Below the pieces are notes generated by a model. It was not told the origin of the DNA, did no database searches, and saw only the letters and a list, made by a program, of their open reading frames with translations. A program made the position numbers and the translations under genes. A stretch of 60,941 bases of DNA from Flavobacteriaceae bacterium (GTDB taxonomy: Bacteria > Bacteroidota > Bacteroidia > Flavobacteriales > Flavobacteriaceae): NCBI GenBank assembly GCA_013373105.1, contig JABXIJ010000022.1, positions 1 through 60,941 of the forward strand. Reading direction: 5' to 3'. Below are positions 9,594 to 18,270 of the stretch, piece by piece. Positions within the stretch are counted from its first letter, which is position 1; each line of letters starts with the position of its first letter.

Positions 9594-10622
9594 TTGAGCA
9601 AAAAAAAGATATTCATAGTCGTTGGTTTTTTGGTAGTAATTGGCCTAGTAATTGGCTTTAATTACTACACTAAAATTTTTGGAGAAAGTATACTTAAACA
9701 AAGTGAAATATTTATAAAGTCTACTGATAATTTTGATGATGTTACTCAAAAGTTATCTCCTTTAGTAAAAGACGTAAATGATTTTAAATTTGTTGCCAAC
9801 TTAAAAAAATACAACAAACCAAAAGCTGGTAGATATGTTTTAAATAAAGGTATATCTAATAACGATTTGGTAAACAAACTTAGAAGTGGTAATCAAACTC
9901 CAATTAAAATAACATTTAACAACCAAAACACTCTTAATGCTTTTGCAAATAGAATAGCAAAACAAATTGAGTTAGATGCTTCAAGTATTTTAAATAGTTT
10001 TACAGATAGTACTTTTTTAGCACAAAATAAATTTACCGAAAAAAGTGTTTTGCAAATTTGTCTCCCATATACTTATGAATTTTATTGGACAGTATCTGCT
10101 GATACTTTTAGGGATAAACTACTTAAGAATTATACTAGATTTTGGAATACCAATAGACTATCTAAAGCAAAAAAATTAAACCTAACTAAAAACGAAGTAA
10201 TAACCCTTGCTTCAATAGTACAACAGGAAACTGCAAAGCCAGAAGAAAGACCAATTGTTGCAGGTTTGTATTTAAATCGATTAAAACAAGGATGGCCTTT
10301 ACAAGCAGACCCTACAGTAATTTATGCATTAAAAGAAATTAAAGGTCATGATTATGTGGTTAGAAGAGTATTAACTGCAAATCTAGAAATTGACTCACCT
10401 TACAATACTTATAAATATAGAGGCTTACCTCCTTCTCAAATTTCAATGCCAGATATAAATGCTATTGATGCTGTTTTAAATGCAAAAGAGCATAATTACT
10501 TTTATATGTGCGCAGATGTAGATAGATTAGGCTATCATAAATTTGCTAGAAGTCTTGCTGAACACAATAGAAACGCTGCTAAATACCAAAGATGGCTCAA
10601 TAAAAACGGAATAAAAAAGTAA
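9594..10622 (+). CDS. mltG: Endolytic murein transglycosylase MltG
   Basis: 342 residues with TTG as the likely start; no ATG or GTG lies near the family N-terminus. One transmembrane helix (residues 6-23) followed by a periplasmic LysM-like and YceG catalytic domain. The catalytic glutamate is Glu212 in LASIVQQETAKPEE, followed by the conserved LYLNRLKQGWPLQADPTV segment. It cleaves nascent glycan strands and limits their length. Five bases separate it from the GNAT gene. Confidence 0.94.
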   Translation: MSKKKIFIVVGFLVVIGLVIGFNYYTKIFGESILKQSEIFIKSTDNFDDVTQKLSPLVKDVNDFKFVANLKKYNKPKAGRYVLNKGISNNDLVNKLRSGNQTPIKITFNNQNTLNAFANRIAKQIELDASSILNSFTDSTFLAQNKFTEKSVLQICLPYTYEFYWTVSADTFRDKLLKNYTRFWNTNRLSKAKKLNLTKNEVITLASIVQQETAKPEERPIVAGLYLNRLKQGWPLQADPTVIYALKEIKGHDYVVRRVLTANLEIDSPYNTYKYRGLPPSQISMPDINAIDAVLNAKEHNYFYMCADVDRLGYHKFARSLAEHNRNAAKYQRWLNKNGIKK

Positions 10623-10813
10623 AAAATTAGTAATTCTGTTTAATTCTACATTTTTTTTAAAAACTTCATAATTGTAAACGTTGTAATACAATCAAAAACC
10701 TAAACATTTTATGTTTTTGATGTTAATATGATAATTATTTTAAATTTAATTACATGATTATCAGCTTATTATTTTTTTTAACGTAATTTCGCCGAGCAAA
10801 AACTATATGAATT

Positions 10814-11398
10814 ATGATCAATAAGTTTTTATTTTTTGTAGTAACTTTTGCTGTGTTTTCTGTAAACATAACAAACCCACCTAAGAAGAGTAAGGAAAAT
10901 ATAAAACCAGTTTATATAGATTACAACATTCCTTATCTTGAAAAAAACTTTGTAGCATTCAAAGAAGCAATTGCCTTTAAAGAATCTCAAGGTAATTACA
11001 GAATTGTAAATTCTTATGGGTATTTAGGTAAGTATCAATTTGGGAAATCTACTTTAAGATATTTAAAAATTTATAATGCAAATGATTTTTTAAAGAACCC
11101 TGAGTTACAAGAAAAAGCTTTCATTGCATTGTGTAAAGTTAATAAATGGATTTTAAGAAAAGACATAAAACGTTCCGTAGGAAAAAAAATAAATGGAATA
11201 CTTATTACTGAATCTGGAATTTTAGCAGCAGCACATTTAGGTGGTGCTGGAAATGTTAAAAAGTTTTTAAGAAGTAATGGTAAAGAAATTTTTGAGGATG
11301 CATATGGAACTGCTATTTCTCAATATTTAAAAAAGTTTGGTAATTACGATGTTTCTTTTATAACTGCTGACAGAAAAGCAACAGTTAATTCTTTATAA
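10814..11398 (+). CDS. Lytic-transglycosylase-like exported protein
   Basis: 194 residues with an N-terminal hydrophobic signal (residues 3-18). The mature part is a lysozyme-like fold: Glu57 in KESQGNYRIVN is the expected catalytic acid, and GYLGKYQFGKSTL matches the Gly-Tyr-Gln segment after it in SLT-type enzymes. It probably acts on peptidoglycan, in keeping with mltG upstream, although a 191-bp gap suggests its own promoter. It is not phage-associated. It could also be a non-catalytic peptidoglycan-binding homologue. Confidence 0.7.
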   Translation: MINKFLFFVVTFAVFSVNITNPPKKSKENIKPVYIDYNIPYLEKNFVAFKEAIAFKESQGNYRIVNSYGYLGKYQFGKSTLRYLKIYNANDFLKNPELQEKAFIALCKVNKWILRKDIKRSVGKKINGILITESGILAAAHLGGAGNVKKFLRSNGKEIFEDAYGTAISQYLKKFGNYDVSFITADRKATVNSL

Positions 11399-11412
11399 AC
11401 AAATAATTAAGA

Positions 11413-12117
11413 TTACTTCTGAATTATAAAAATTGCTGGTCTTTTATGCAAGTCTGGCTGTTGGTGTTTCCAGTCATTTATAGATAGTGTTTTTATATAT
11501 TCTGTAGATAAAGTAATATCTGCTGCAATACATAAATTTGTTAAAGGTGACAAAGTTGCTTTTAACTCAGTAAACATTTTCTCATTTCTGTATGGTGTTT
11601 CAATAAAAATTTGAGATTGCTGTTTATCGAAAGATAATTTTTCTAACTCTTTAATAGCTCTTTTACGTTCTGATTTATCAATAGGCAAATATCCATTAAA
11701 AGCAAAATTTTGTCCATTCAAACCAGAACTCATCATTGCTAATAATATTGATGAAGGTCCAACTAAAGGCACAACTTGAATACCTTTTTCATGAGCTAAC
11801 TTTACAATATTAGCTCCAGGATCTGCAATAGCTGGCACTCCAGCTTCAGAAAGCAGGCCCACATTTACTCCATTACTACAAACATCTAAATATGATAAAG
11901 TTTCTTTTACCTCAGCATATTTGTCAATTTTCTTAATAGTTAAAGCTGGTTGTTGTTTTTTAGGGGCTATTTTTTTTATAAATCTTCTAGCTGTTTTTTC
12001 ATTCTCAACTATATAATAGTTTATTTGTTCAATAACTTTTTTTACAGATAAAGGCATTACCTCTAAAGGTTCTGTTTCTCCTAAAGTTGTAGGGATTAAA
12101 TAAAGTTTACCTGTCAT
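11413..12117 (-). CDS. RsmI-like SAM-dependent methylase, short form
   Basis: 234 residues of the tetrapyrrole (corrin/porphyrin) methylase family. GLLSEAGVPAIADPGANIV and VPLVGPSSILLAMMSSGLNG are signatures of RsmI, which 2'-O-methylates C1402 of 16S rRNA. It is about 45 residues shorter than typical RsmI and its N-terminus (LYLIPTTLGETEPLEVMP) diverges from the usual form, so it may be the Bacteroidota RsmI paralogue rather than RsmI itself. Two bases after the phosphatase gene, so co-transcribed with it. Confidence 0.8.
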   Translation of the reverse strand: MTGKLYLIPTTLGETEPLEVMPLSVKKVIEQINYYIVENEKTARRFIKKIAPKKQQPALTIKKIDKYAEVKETLSYLDVCSNGVNVGLLSEAGVPAIADPGANIVKLAHEKGIQVVPLVGPSSILLAMMSSGLNGQNFAFNGYLPIDKSERKRAIKELEKLSFDKQQSQIFIETPYRNEKMFTELKATLSPLTNLCIAADITLSTEYIKTLSINDWKHQQPDLHKRPAIFIIQK

Positions 12118-12119
12118 AA

Positions 12120-12569
12120 TTAAAGTTTTCTAGCAATAATTTCGCATACATCATCTAGCATTTTATATACCTTTTCAAAACCATCAGTACCACCATAATA
12201 AGGGTCAGGTACATTTTTGTTAGCATTTGGATAAACTTCATTTAAAATCATTTGCACTTTTTCTTCATCCTTTTTATTTCTAGCCAACAATAAAATATTT
12301 TGATAATTACTACTATCCATTGCATAAATATAATCAAAAGTGTCAAAATCGTTTACAGAAAACTTTCTTGCTCTTTGATGTCTTAAATCTAAACCATATT
12401 TACTTGCTACCTTTATAGAGCGTTCATCAGGTAAATTTCCAACATGATAAGCTGCTGTTCCTGCAGAATCTATATAAACTTTATCTGGGTCAACTTTTGA
12501 TTCTAAAATTCCTTGAGCTAATGGAGATCTACAAATGTTACCCAAGCATACCATTAAAACTTTTTTCAT
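12120..12569 (-). CDS. Low-molecular-weight protein-tyrosine phosphatase
   Basis: 149 residues from the ATG at 12569; upstream in-frame codons fall inside the dnaA terminator hairpin. P-loop C-X5-R is Cys8 to Arg14 in VCLGNICRSPLAQ, and the general acid is Asp122 in VPDPYYGG. It dephosphorylates phosphotyrosine, in many bacteria on exopolysaccharide tyrosine kinases, but no such kinase is nearby. It lies between dnaA and the methylase on the same strand. Confidence 0.92.
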   Translation of the reverse strand: MKKVLMVCLGNICRSPLAQGILESKVDPDKVYIDSAGTAAYHVGNLPDERSIKVASKYGLDLRHQRARKFSVNDFDTFDYIYAMDSSNYQNILLLARNKKDEEKVQMILNEVYPNANKNVPDPYYGGTDGFEKVYKMLDDVCEIIARKL

Positions 12570-12571
12570 AT

Positions 12572-12594
12572 AAAAAAGCCTCACTTAGTGAGGC
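12572..12594 (-). terminator. dnaA terminator adjoining the next start codon
   Basis: A GC-rich 7-bp stem GCCTCAC/GTGAGGC with loop TTA; on the minus strand it is followed by T6. It starts 6 bp after the dnaA stop and its T run ends 2 bp before the phosphatase ATG. Confidence 0.8.
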
Positions 12595-12599
12595 AAAAT

Positions 12600-14027
12600 T
12601 TAAAAGGTTAGTTTTTTAGTTAAATCGTCTACATATTTACGAAACTGTTTATCTGTTTCAGATAAATTATCTACAGTTTTACATGCGTGTAAAACAGTAG
12701 CATGGTCTCTTTGCCCAATTTGATTACCTATACTTGCTAATGAAGTTTTAGTTAATCGTTTAGCAAAATACATAGCCAATTGTCTAGCCTGTACAATATG
12801 TCTTTTTCTTGTTTTAGATTGTAAAGTAGCAACATCCATATCAAAATATTTAGATACTTCTTTTTGAATGTAATCAATAGAAACTTCTTTCTTAGTATTT
12901 TTAACAAACTTATCTACAATTTGTTTTGCCAATTCTAAAGAAAATTCTCTCCTATTAAAAGAAGCCTGTGCAATCATAGAAATGATAACACCTTCTAACT
13001 CTCTAACATTCGTTTTAATATTTTGAGCAATATATTCTACAATTTCACCAGGCATTTCTACACCATCTCTAAATAATTTATTTTGAAGTATAGAGATTCT
13101 AGTTTCATAATCTGGTGCTTGTAATTCAGCTGATAAACCCCACTTAAAACGCGACAATAAACGCTGTTCAATGTCTTGCATATCTACAGGTGCTTTATCT
13201 GAAGTTAAAATTACCTGTTTACCATTTTGATGTAAATGATTAAAAATATGGAAGAACACATCTTGTGTACCAGCTTTACCAGACAAAAACTGAACATCAT
13301 CTATGATTAAAACATCAATCATTTGATAGAAATGAATAAAATCGTTTCTTGTATTCGATTTTACTGAATCTATAAACTGTTGTGTAAATTTTTCTGATGA
13401 AATGTATAAAACTGTTTTATCTGCATATTTATCCTTTATATTAACTCCAATAGCATGAGCCAAATGTGTTTTCCCTAACCCAACACCACCATAAATCAAA
13501 AGTGGGTTAAAAGATGTTCCACCTGGTTTGTTAGCAACAGCTATTCCAGCAGATCTAGCTAATCTGTTAGAATCACCTTCAACAAAATTTGCAAAACTAT
13601 AATTTGGATTTAATTGAGATTCTATTTTTACTTTTTGTAACCCTGGAATAATAAAAGGGTTTCTCAACTCTCTTTTATTTGACTCTAAGGGTACAGAAAC
13701 TTTTTGAGATTTTAATGGATTTCTATTAGAACTCGGAATTTTTACAGTTTGTGGTCTATTACTACTGTAATTATTTTCCATTCTAACATCGTAAATTAAT
13801 TTTGCATCATTTCCTAAGTATTTCACTAAAGCAACACGTAATAACTTAATATAGTGTTCTTCTAACCATTCATAGAAGAATTTACTAGGTACTTGAATAG
13901 TTATAGCCTCTCCAGAAAGTTTAACAGGTTTTATTGGTTCAAACCAAGTTTTAAATGCTTGCGGTTTTATATTGTCTTTTATAAAAGACAAGCAATCTTT
14001 CCAAACGGATTCGGCTGTGTGATTCAT
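12600..14027 (-). CDS. dnaA: Chromosomal replication initiator DnaA
   Basis: 475 residues. Domain I is at 1-80, followed by a short basic linker and an AAA+ domain with Walker A GGVGLGKTH (180-188) and Walker B LIIDDVQ (240-246). The arginine-finger region is RLLSRFKWG. Domain IV carries the DnaA-box-binding motif GQRDHATVLHACKTV near residue 443. The upstream region holds one consensus DnaA box at 14107-14115, consistent with autoregulation. The usual dnaN and recF neighbours are absent. Confidence 0.97.
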   Translation of the reverse strand: MNHTAESVWKDCLSFIKDNIKPQAFKTWFEPIKPVKLSGEAITIQVPSKFFYEWLEEHYIKLLRVALVKYLGNDAKLIYDVRMENNYSSNRPQTVKIPSSNRNPLKSQKVSVPLESNKRELRNPFIIPGLQKVKIESQLNPNYSFANFVEGDSNRLARSAGIAVANKPGGTSFNPLLIYGGVGLGKTHLAHAIGVNIKDKYADKTVLYISSEKFTQQFIDSVKSNTRNDFIHFYQMIDVLIIDDVQFLSGKAGTQDVFFHIFNHLHQNGKQVILTSDKAPVDMQDIEQRLLSRFKWGLSAELQAPDYETRISILQNKLFRDGVEMPGEIVEYIAQNIKTNVRELEGVIISMIAQASFNRREFSLELAKQIVDKFVKNTKKEVSIDYIQKEVSKYFDMDVATLQSKTRKRHIVQARQLAMYFAKRLTKTSLASIGNQIGQRDHATVLHACKTVDNLSETDKQFRKYVDDLTKKLTF

Positions 14028-14106
14028 CTATAGAAAACGTTAATTAAATTAATAAAATTGATTGGTCAAGGTTGAATTAGTACCTTTAACAAAAGCATCA
14101 CAAATG

Positions 14107-14115
14107 TGTGAATAA
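14107..14115 (-). promoter_or_regulatory. DnaA box upstream of dnaA
   Basis: Minus strand TTATTCACA fits the DnaA-box consensus TTATnCACA. It overlaps a small dyad TCACA-N4-TGTGA (14098-14111). One box fits promoter autoregulation; an origin would need a cluster, which is not seen in the 172-bp gap. Confidence 0.5.
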
Positions 14116-14199
14116 ATTTCATTAAAAAAAAATGAAATCGCTATTGATTTTTAATTTTTTTTTACTTAAAATTATGGCATACTAAACAAAATATTTAAG

Positions 14200-14598
14200 T
14201 TGATTAATCATATCTCCTCATTAAGAGTAAGTTACAGTGAAACCGACCAAATGGGTGTAGTTTATCACGGAAATTATGCTAAATATTTTGAATTGGGACG
14301 AACAGAATGGCTGAGGTCGTTAGGTGTAACATATAAAGACATGGAAGCCAACGGAATAATGTTGCCAGTTATCTCATTAAACCTAAAATTTCTTAAATCT
14401 GCATTTTACGATGAAGTTATAACTGTCGAAACAATTCTTAAGAAAAAACCTGTTGTAAAAATTGAATTTGATTATGTAATAAGAAATGAAAATAAGGATA
14501 TTCTATGCACTGGAAATACTGTTTTGGCTTTTATTGATATGAAAACCAACAAACCTATGAAATGCCCAGATGATATTTTAGATAGAATTGGAATCTAA
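14200..14598 (+). CDS. YbgC-type acyl-CoA thioesterase
   Basis: 132 residues, a single hot-dog domain of the 4-hydroxybenzoyl-CoA/YbgC thioesterase family. RVSYSETDQMGVVYHGNYAK carries the catalytic Asp in the family position and FELGRTEWLRSLG follows. Start is TTG at 14200, since the only nearby upstream ATG runs into a stop after three codons. It hydrolyses acyl-CoA esters; the substrate is unknown. Its 3' end overlaps the convergent yigZ-like gene by 21 bp. Confidence 0.87.
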   Translation: MINHISSLRVSYSETDQMGVVYHGNYAKYFELGRTEWLRSLGVTYKDMEANGIMLPVISLNLKFLKSAFYDEVITVETILKKKPVVKIEFDYVIRNENKDILCTGNTVLAFIDMKTNKPMKCPDDILDRIGI

Positions 14599-15195
14599 TT
14601 TTTCTACTTCAACTTTATAAAGTTGCTTAAAAAAGTTAAAAACTTTATTTGCATGTTTCTTTCTAATAGCAACAACATATTTACAATCTAATGCTAATTC
14701 TTGATTTATAATTTCAAGATTATTTTCTTTTATATAACGCATTACTTTGCTCATTAAATCGTAATCGAAAATAAGTTTAAAGTAAAGCTTAATTGTTTTT
14801 TCTTTAATATTTGCTGCTTCTAAACTTAATTTTGCCGATGTTCTATAGGCATTAATTAAACCTGAGACACCCAATTTAACACCTCCAAAATAACGCACTG
14901 AAATTACTAACACATTAGTTACATCAAAAGATTGTATTTGACCATAAATTGGCATTCCTGCACTATTATTTGGCTCACCATCATCATTTACTCTATATTG
15001 TATTTCTTCAATCCCTATTTGGTAAGCATAACAATAATGCCCTGCATTTGGATGCTTTTTTTGTATTTCTTCTAATTTATTTTTAACATCTTCAATACTA
15101 CTCACAGGTAATGCATAACCATAAAACTTACTGTTTTTGTCTTTAAAAAGAGTTTCTTCTGATGGTTTTTCTATAGTTTTATAAAGATCGCTCAT
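14578..15195 (-). CDS. YigZ/IMPACT family protein
   Basis: 205 residues. The N-terminal IMPACT (UPF0029) domain has the signature YRVNDDGEPNNSAGMPIYGQI (about 67-87) and VISVRYFGGVKLGVSGLI, with the typical C-terminal domain following. Relatives are implicated in translation regulation, but the bacterial function is poorly defined. Last gene of the ribD-HAD-DMT-yigZ operon, 3 bp after the transporter gene. Confidence 0.9.
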   Translation of the reverse strand: MSDLYKTIEKPSEETLFKDKNSKFYGYALPVSSIEDVKNKLEEIQKKHPNAGHYCYAYQIGIEEIQYRVNDDGEPNNSAGMPIYGQIQSFDVTNVLVISVRYFGGVKLGVSGLINAYRTSAKLSLEAANIKEKTIKLYFKLIFDYDLMSKVMRYIKENNLEIINQELALDCKYVVAIRKKHANKVFNFFKQLYKVEVEKLDSNSI

Positions 15196-15198
15196 ATC

Positions 15199-16062
15199 TT
15201 ATGCAATACTAACTATTAAAATTCCAAAGATTGCTAAGAATACACCAACAATATTTTTTACACTAAGATTTTCATTAAAAAATATTAAACCAATAAGTGT
15301 AGAACTTATCACAATTCCAACATTGTTAATTGTAAATAATGTTGAACTTTCAAAGCCTTCTACCTGTAAAGCTTTTATTAAAAAAATGATTGAAAAATAA
15401 TTAGGCACACCTAAAACTACACCAGCAAGAATATTTTTTATTTCAAATTTTGATTTTTCTTTAGTGTTTTTATAAAGTGATATTAAAATACCTAAAAAAG
15501 CAGCAATGCAAAATATGGTTCCAGAAAATATAGATACTTCTTCATTGGGTACATAATTAATTTCAACATACTTTATAATAGTATCTATTGCTCCTGACCC
15601 AATAAAAAGTAAAATTGGAAAAATAAAGTTTGTATGATTTACAACTCTCTTTTCTTTTTTTACTGAAGCTAAATAAACCGCAATTAAAGCAATAACAATT
15701 CCTGCAAGTTTTAAAGCAGTCATTTTTTCTGAGTATAAAAAAACACCAAAAAAAACAGGAATAACTACAGACATTTTTCCTGCAACTGAAGCTACAGAAA
15801 CACCATTGTTTTGTGCAGTTTTTGCCATTACAAAAAACACACTAATAAATAACACACCTAATAAAAGTGCTCCATAAATCCATTTTTGCTGAGTTACTTC
15901 AATTATCGATAATTTACGTTCTGAATTTGCAAAACCAAGTATAAAAGCCACAATATAATTAACAACTATAGCTTTTAGTGTGTCTATTTTATAGGCATTA
16001 AAAAGTTTAAATATTACAAATAAACCTGAAGAAAACAATATACTTAACAGAATGTATATCAA
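15199..16062 (-). CDS. DMT/EamA family transporter
   Basis: 287 residues, about ten predicted transmembrane helices in two EamA repeats (roughly 1-135 and 145-287), each ending in a conserved helix (LKLAGIVIALIAVYLAS and VKNIVGVFLAIFGILIVS). It would export or import a small metabolite; the substrate cannot be inferred. Overlaps the HAD gene by 4 bp, so it is translationally coupled. Confidence 0.88.
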   Translation of the reverse strand: MIYILLSILFSSGLFVIFKLFNAYKIDTLKAIVVNYIVAFILGFANSERKLSIIEVTQQKWIYGALLLGVLFISVFFVMAKTAQNNGVSVASVAGKMSVVIPVFFGVFLYSEKMTALKLAGIVIALIAVYLASVKKEKRVVNHTNFIFPILLFIGSGAIDTIIKYVEINYVPNEEVSIFSGTIFCIAAFLGILISLYKNTKEKSKFEIKNILAGVVLGVPNYFSIIFLIKALQVEGFESSTLFTINNVGIVISSTLIGLIFFNENLSVKNIVGVFLAIFGILIVSIA

Positions 16063-16667
16063 ACTAATAGGTTTTTAGAAAACAATTGACTAACTTCCTC
16101 TTTACCTGGGTTTAAATTCCAAGTTTTAATCCCTAATAACTTTGCAACATCTGTATTTTCTTTGGCATCATCAATAAAAAGTGTTTCCTCTCTTTTTAAT
16201 TTATTTTCACTTAAAACAAATTCATATATTTCTAAATCTGGTTTTCTAAGATGAATTTCGTGTGACAAATAAAATTGTTCAAAGCAGTTTTTGAACTCAT
16301 TGTAAAACTCAGAACCAACCGAGTTTTTTACCCAATTAATATGCAACTCATTTGTATTACTTAATAGAAATAATCTATACTTTTTTGTTTTAGATAATTC
16401 TTTTAAAAAACTTAATCTTTCTTTTGGAAAATCTAGTAAAATAGCATTCCAAGCATCTATAATCTGCTGTCTTTCTAAATTGAATTCTTTTTGAAAAAAC
16501 TCGACAAATTCATCAGTTGAAATCAGTCCTTTTTCATATTGTTGATAAACCCTTATCATATGATTAGATATTTGGTTTACCCCATAATTAGCTAATGCTT
16601 TTAATGTTGCAGGTTTGTCTAAGTTGATGAAAATATCTCCAAAATCGAAGATGATATTTTTAATCAT
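16059..16667 (-). CDS. HAD-superfamily hydrolase, YihX-like
   Basis: 202 residues. Motif I IIFDFGDIFINLD contains the nucleophile aspartate, with Gly in place of the second Asp as in YihX-type enzymes. Motif II is LFLLSNTNELH, the lysine of motif III is in HLRKPDLEIYEFVL, and motif IV is TLFIDDAKENTDVA. Probably a sugar-phosphate or nucleotide phosphatase. It overlaps ribD by 8 bp. Flavin synthesis needs a phosphatase after the RibD step, so a role there is possible but unproven. Confidence 0.85.
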   Translation of the reverse strand: MIKNIIFDFGDIFINLDKPATLKALANYGVNQISNHMIRVYQQYEKGLISTDEFVEFFQKEFNLERQQIIDAWNAILLDFPKERLSFLKELSKTKKYRLFLLSNTNELHINWVKNSVGSEFYNEFKNCFEQFYLSHEIHLRKPDLEIYEFVLSENKLKREETLFIDDAKENTDVAKLLGIKTWNLNPGKEEVSQLFSKNLLV

Positions 16668-17703
16668 TGTGAAAAGTCTTTAGAAAGTCGTTAAAAATAT
16701 TGGTTTTTATAGTTTCTTTCACTTTTAATTTTGGTGCTTTTAGTCCTTTTTTAAGTGTAACATCGCCTACAAAAACTTTAGCTTCATCCCATAAGTTTTC
16801 ATTAATAAAAGTTTGTAAAGTTTTTGCCCCACCTTCTATAATTAAAGATTGTATTTGATGTTTTAATAATGCACTACAAATTTGTTTCGCAATGGGTTTA
16901 TTAAAATCTATTTGCTCGTAAATCAAGTTATTTTCACTTAATTTTTTTTCACCTGTAAAAATTATAGTTTTTGCCTCATTATTAAAAACATTAAGTTTAT
17001 CTGACAATTCTAATGTATTATCGATAACTACTCTAACAGGATTTTCTCCAAACCAACTTCTTACATTTAATGTTGGATTATCTTCTAAAACAGTATTTTT
17101 TCCAACTAAAATAGCATTTTCTTTTGCTCTGAGCTTGTGCACTAATTGTTGTGAATAAGTATTAGAAATCCAAAATGGTTTTTTAATATCTTTTGTGCTT
17201 GGCGCTAGAAAACCATCTTTAGTTTCAGCCCACTTTAAAATTATATACGGTCTTTTTTGTTCTTGATTCGTAAAAAATCGTTTGTGTTGTTCTCTACACA
17301 TTTGCTCTAAAACACCAACTTTAACTTGAATATTTGCACTTAATAAACGCTTAACTCCTCTACCTGCAACTTTTGGATTAGAATCTAAACAACCAATAAC
17401 AACCCTTTTAAACTTACAACTAACAATCAAATCTGCACAGGGTGGTGTTTTTCCAAAATGAGAGCAAGGTTCTAGGGTTACATAAATTGTAGATTTACGT
17501 AACAACTTTTTATCTTTTACAGAGTTAATAGCATTTACCTCAGCATGATTATCACCAGCTTTAGAAGTAAAGCCTTCACCAATAATTTTATCTTTATAAA
17601 CTATTACAGCTCCAACACTTGGGTTTGGTCTTGTTATACCAATTCCATTGTTTGCCAACTGCAAACATCTATTCATATAAAAATCATCTATAGATATAAA
17701 CAA
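16660..17703 (-). CDS. ribD: Riboflavin biosynthesis deaminase/reductase RibD
   Basis: 347 residues, bifunctional. The N-terminal deaminase domain has zinc ligands His53 (NHAEVNAI), Cys80 (LEPCSHFGKTPP) and Cys89. The C-terminal NADPH-dependent reductase domain (about 150-347) contains ILKWAETKDGF, ILVGKNTVLEDNP and SLIIEGGAKTLQTFI. It catalyses two successive steps of riboflavin synthesis. No FMN riboswitch fits in the 75-bp gap to the divergent GNAT gene. First gene of a four-gene operon. Confidence 0.95.
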   Translation of the reverse strand: MFISIDDFYMNRCLQLANNGIGITRPNPSVGAVIVYKDKIIGEGFTSKAGDNHAEVNAINSVKDKKLLRKSTIYVTLEPCSHFGKTPPCADLIVSCKFKRVVIGCLDSNPKVAGRGVKRLLSANIQVKVGVLEQMCREQHKRFFTNQEQKRPYIILKWAETKDGFLAPSTKDIKKPFWISNTYSQQLVHKLRAKENAILVGKNTVLEDNPTLNVRSWFGENPVRVVIDNTLELSDKLNVFNNEAKTIIFTGEKKLSENNLIYEQIDFNKPIAKQICSALLKHQIQSLIIEGGAKTLQTFINENLWDEAKVFVGDVTLKKGLKAPKLKVKETIKTNIFNDFLKTFHND

Positions 17704-17753
17704 AATGTAAAATAATTTGAAAGTATCCTTTATTAAGTGTACTTAAAGTAACT

Positions 17754-17769
17754 TACCTTTGCAAAAATA
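17754..17769. promoter_or_regulatory. Back-to-back -7 elements of a divergent promoter
   Basis: TACCTTTG (17754-17761, plus strand, for the GNAT gene) abuts CAAAAATA (17762-17769), which reads TATTTTTG on the minus strand for ribD. The two start sites would be about 10 bp apart and divergent, so the promoters must compete for polymerase. Confidence 0.5.
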
Positions 17770-17778
17770 CCATATTAA

Positions 17779-18270
17779 ATGACAAGTGAAGATTTTATTA
17801 TTAGAGAAATTAAACCTTCAGATAATGCAGCGCTTGCAAAATTAATTAGAAGTGTTATCGTAGAAATGGGAGCACCTAAAGTTGGTACAGCTTATGAGGA
17901 TAAAGCTACAGATAGTATGTTTGAAAACTATCAAAAAAAGAAAAGTTGTTATTTTGTAATAGAGCATAAAAACAATATTGTTGGTGGTGGAGGAATTGCT
18001 CAATTAGACAATTATGATGGTAATATTTGTGAACTTCAAAAAATGTACTTTTTACCTGTTGCAAGAGGTAAAGGTTTGGGCTCAAAACTCATTACCATTT
18101 GTTTAGAAAAAGCTAAATCTTTTGGTTTTGAAACTTGTTATTTAGAAACGCTACCTTATATGGAAGCTGCTGTAAAACTTTACAAAAAGTATGGTTTTAA
18201 AAATATTGATGGCCCTTTAGGAAATACCTGCCATTACAATTGTAATGTATGGATGACAAAGAAAATATGA
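17779..18270 (+). CDS. GNAT N-acetyltransferase
   Basis: 163 residues, single GNAT domain. The acetyl-CoA-binding motif is FLPVARGKGLGSKLITICLE (about 94-113), followed by CYLETLPYMEAAVKLYKKYGF. Its acceptor is unknown. It shares a 4-bp ATGA overlap with prmC, so the two are co-translated, and it is divergent from ribD. Confidence 0.88.
   Translation: MTSEDFIIREIKPSDNAALAKLIRSVIVEMGAPKVGTAYEDKATDSMFENYQKKKSCYFVIEHKNNIVGGGGIAQLDNYDGNICELQKMYFLPVARGKGLGSKLITICLEKAKSFGFETCYLETLPYMEAAVKLYKKYGFKNIDGPLGNTCHYNCNVWMTKKI

Noticed and set aside
10814..11398. Phage endolysin or prophage remnant
   Set aside because: No holin, integrase or structural phage gene nearby, and the protein has a signal peptide and follows mltG.
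14116..14138. Terminator hairpin between dnaA and the thioesterase
   Set aside because: ATTTCATT/AATGAAAT with an A7 loop is all weak pairs without a following T run in a useful direction, and no transcript should end there.
14028..14199. Replication origin at dnaA
   Set aside because: Only one consensus DnaA box was found and there is no dnaN; one box fits autoregulation better.
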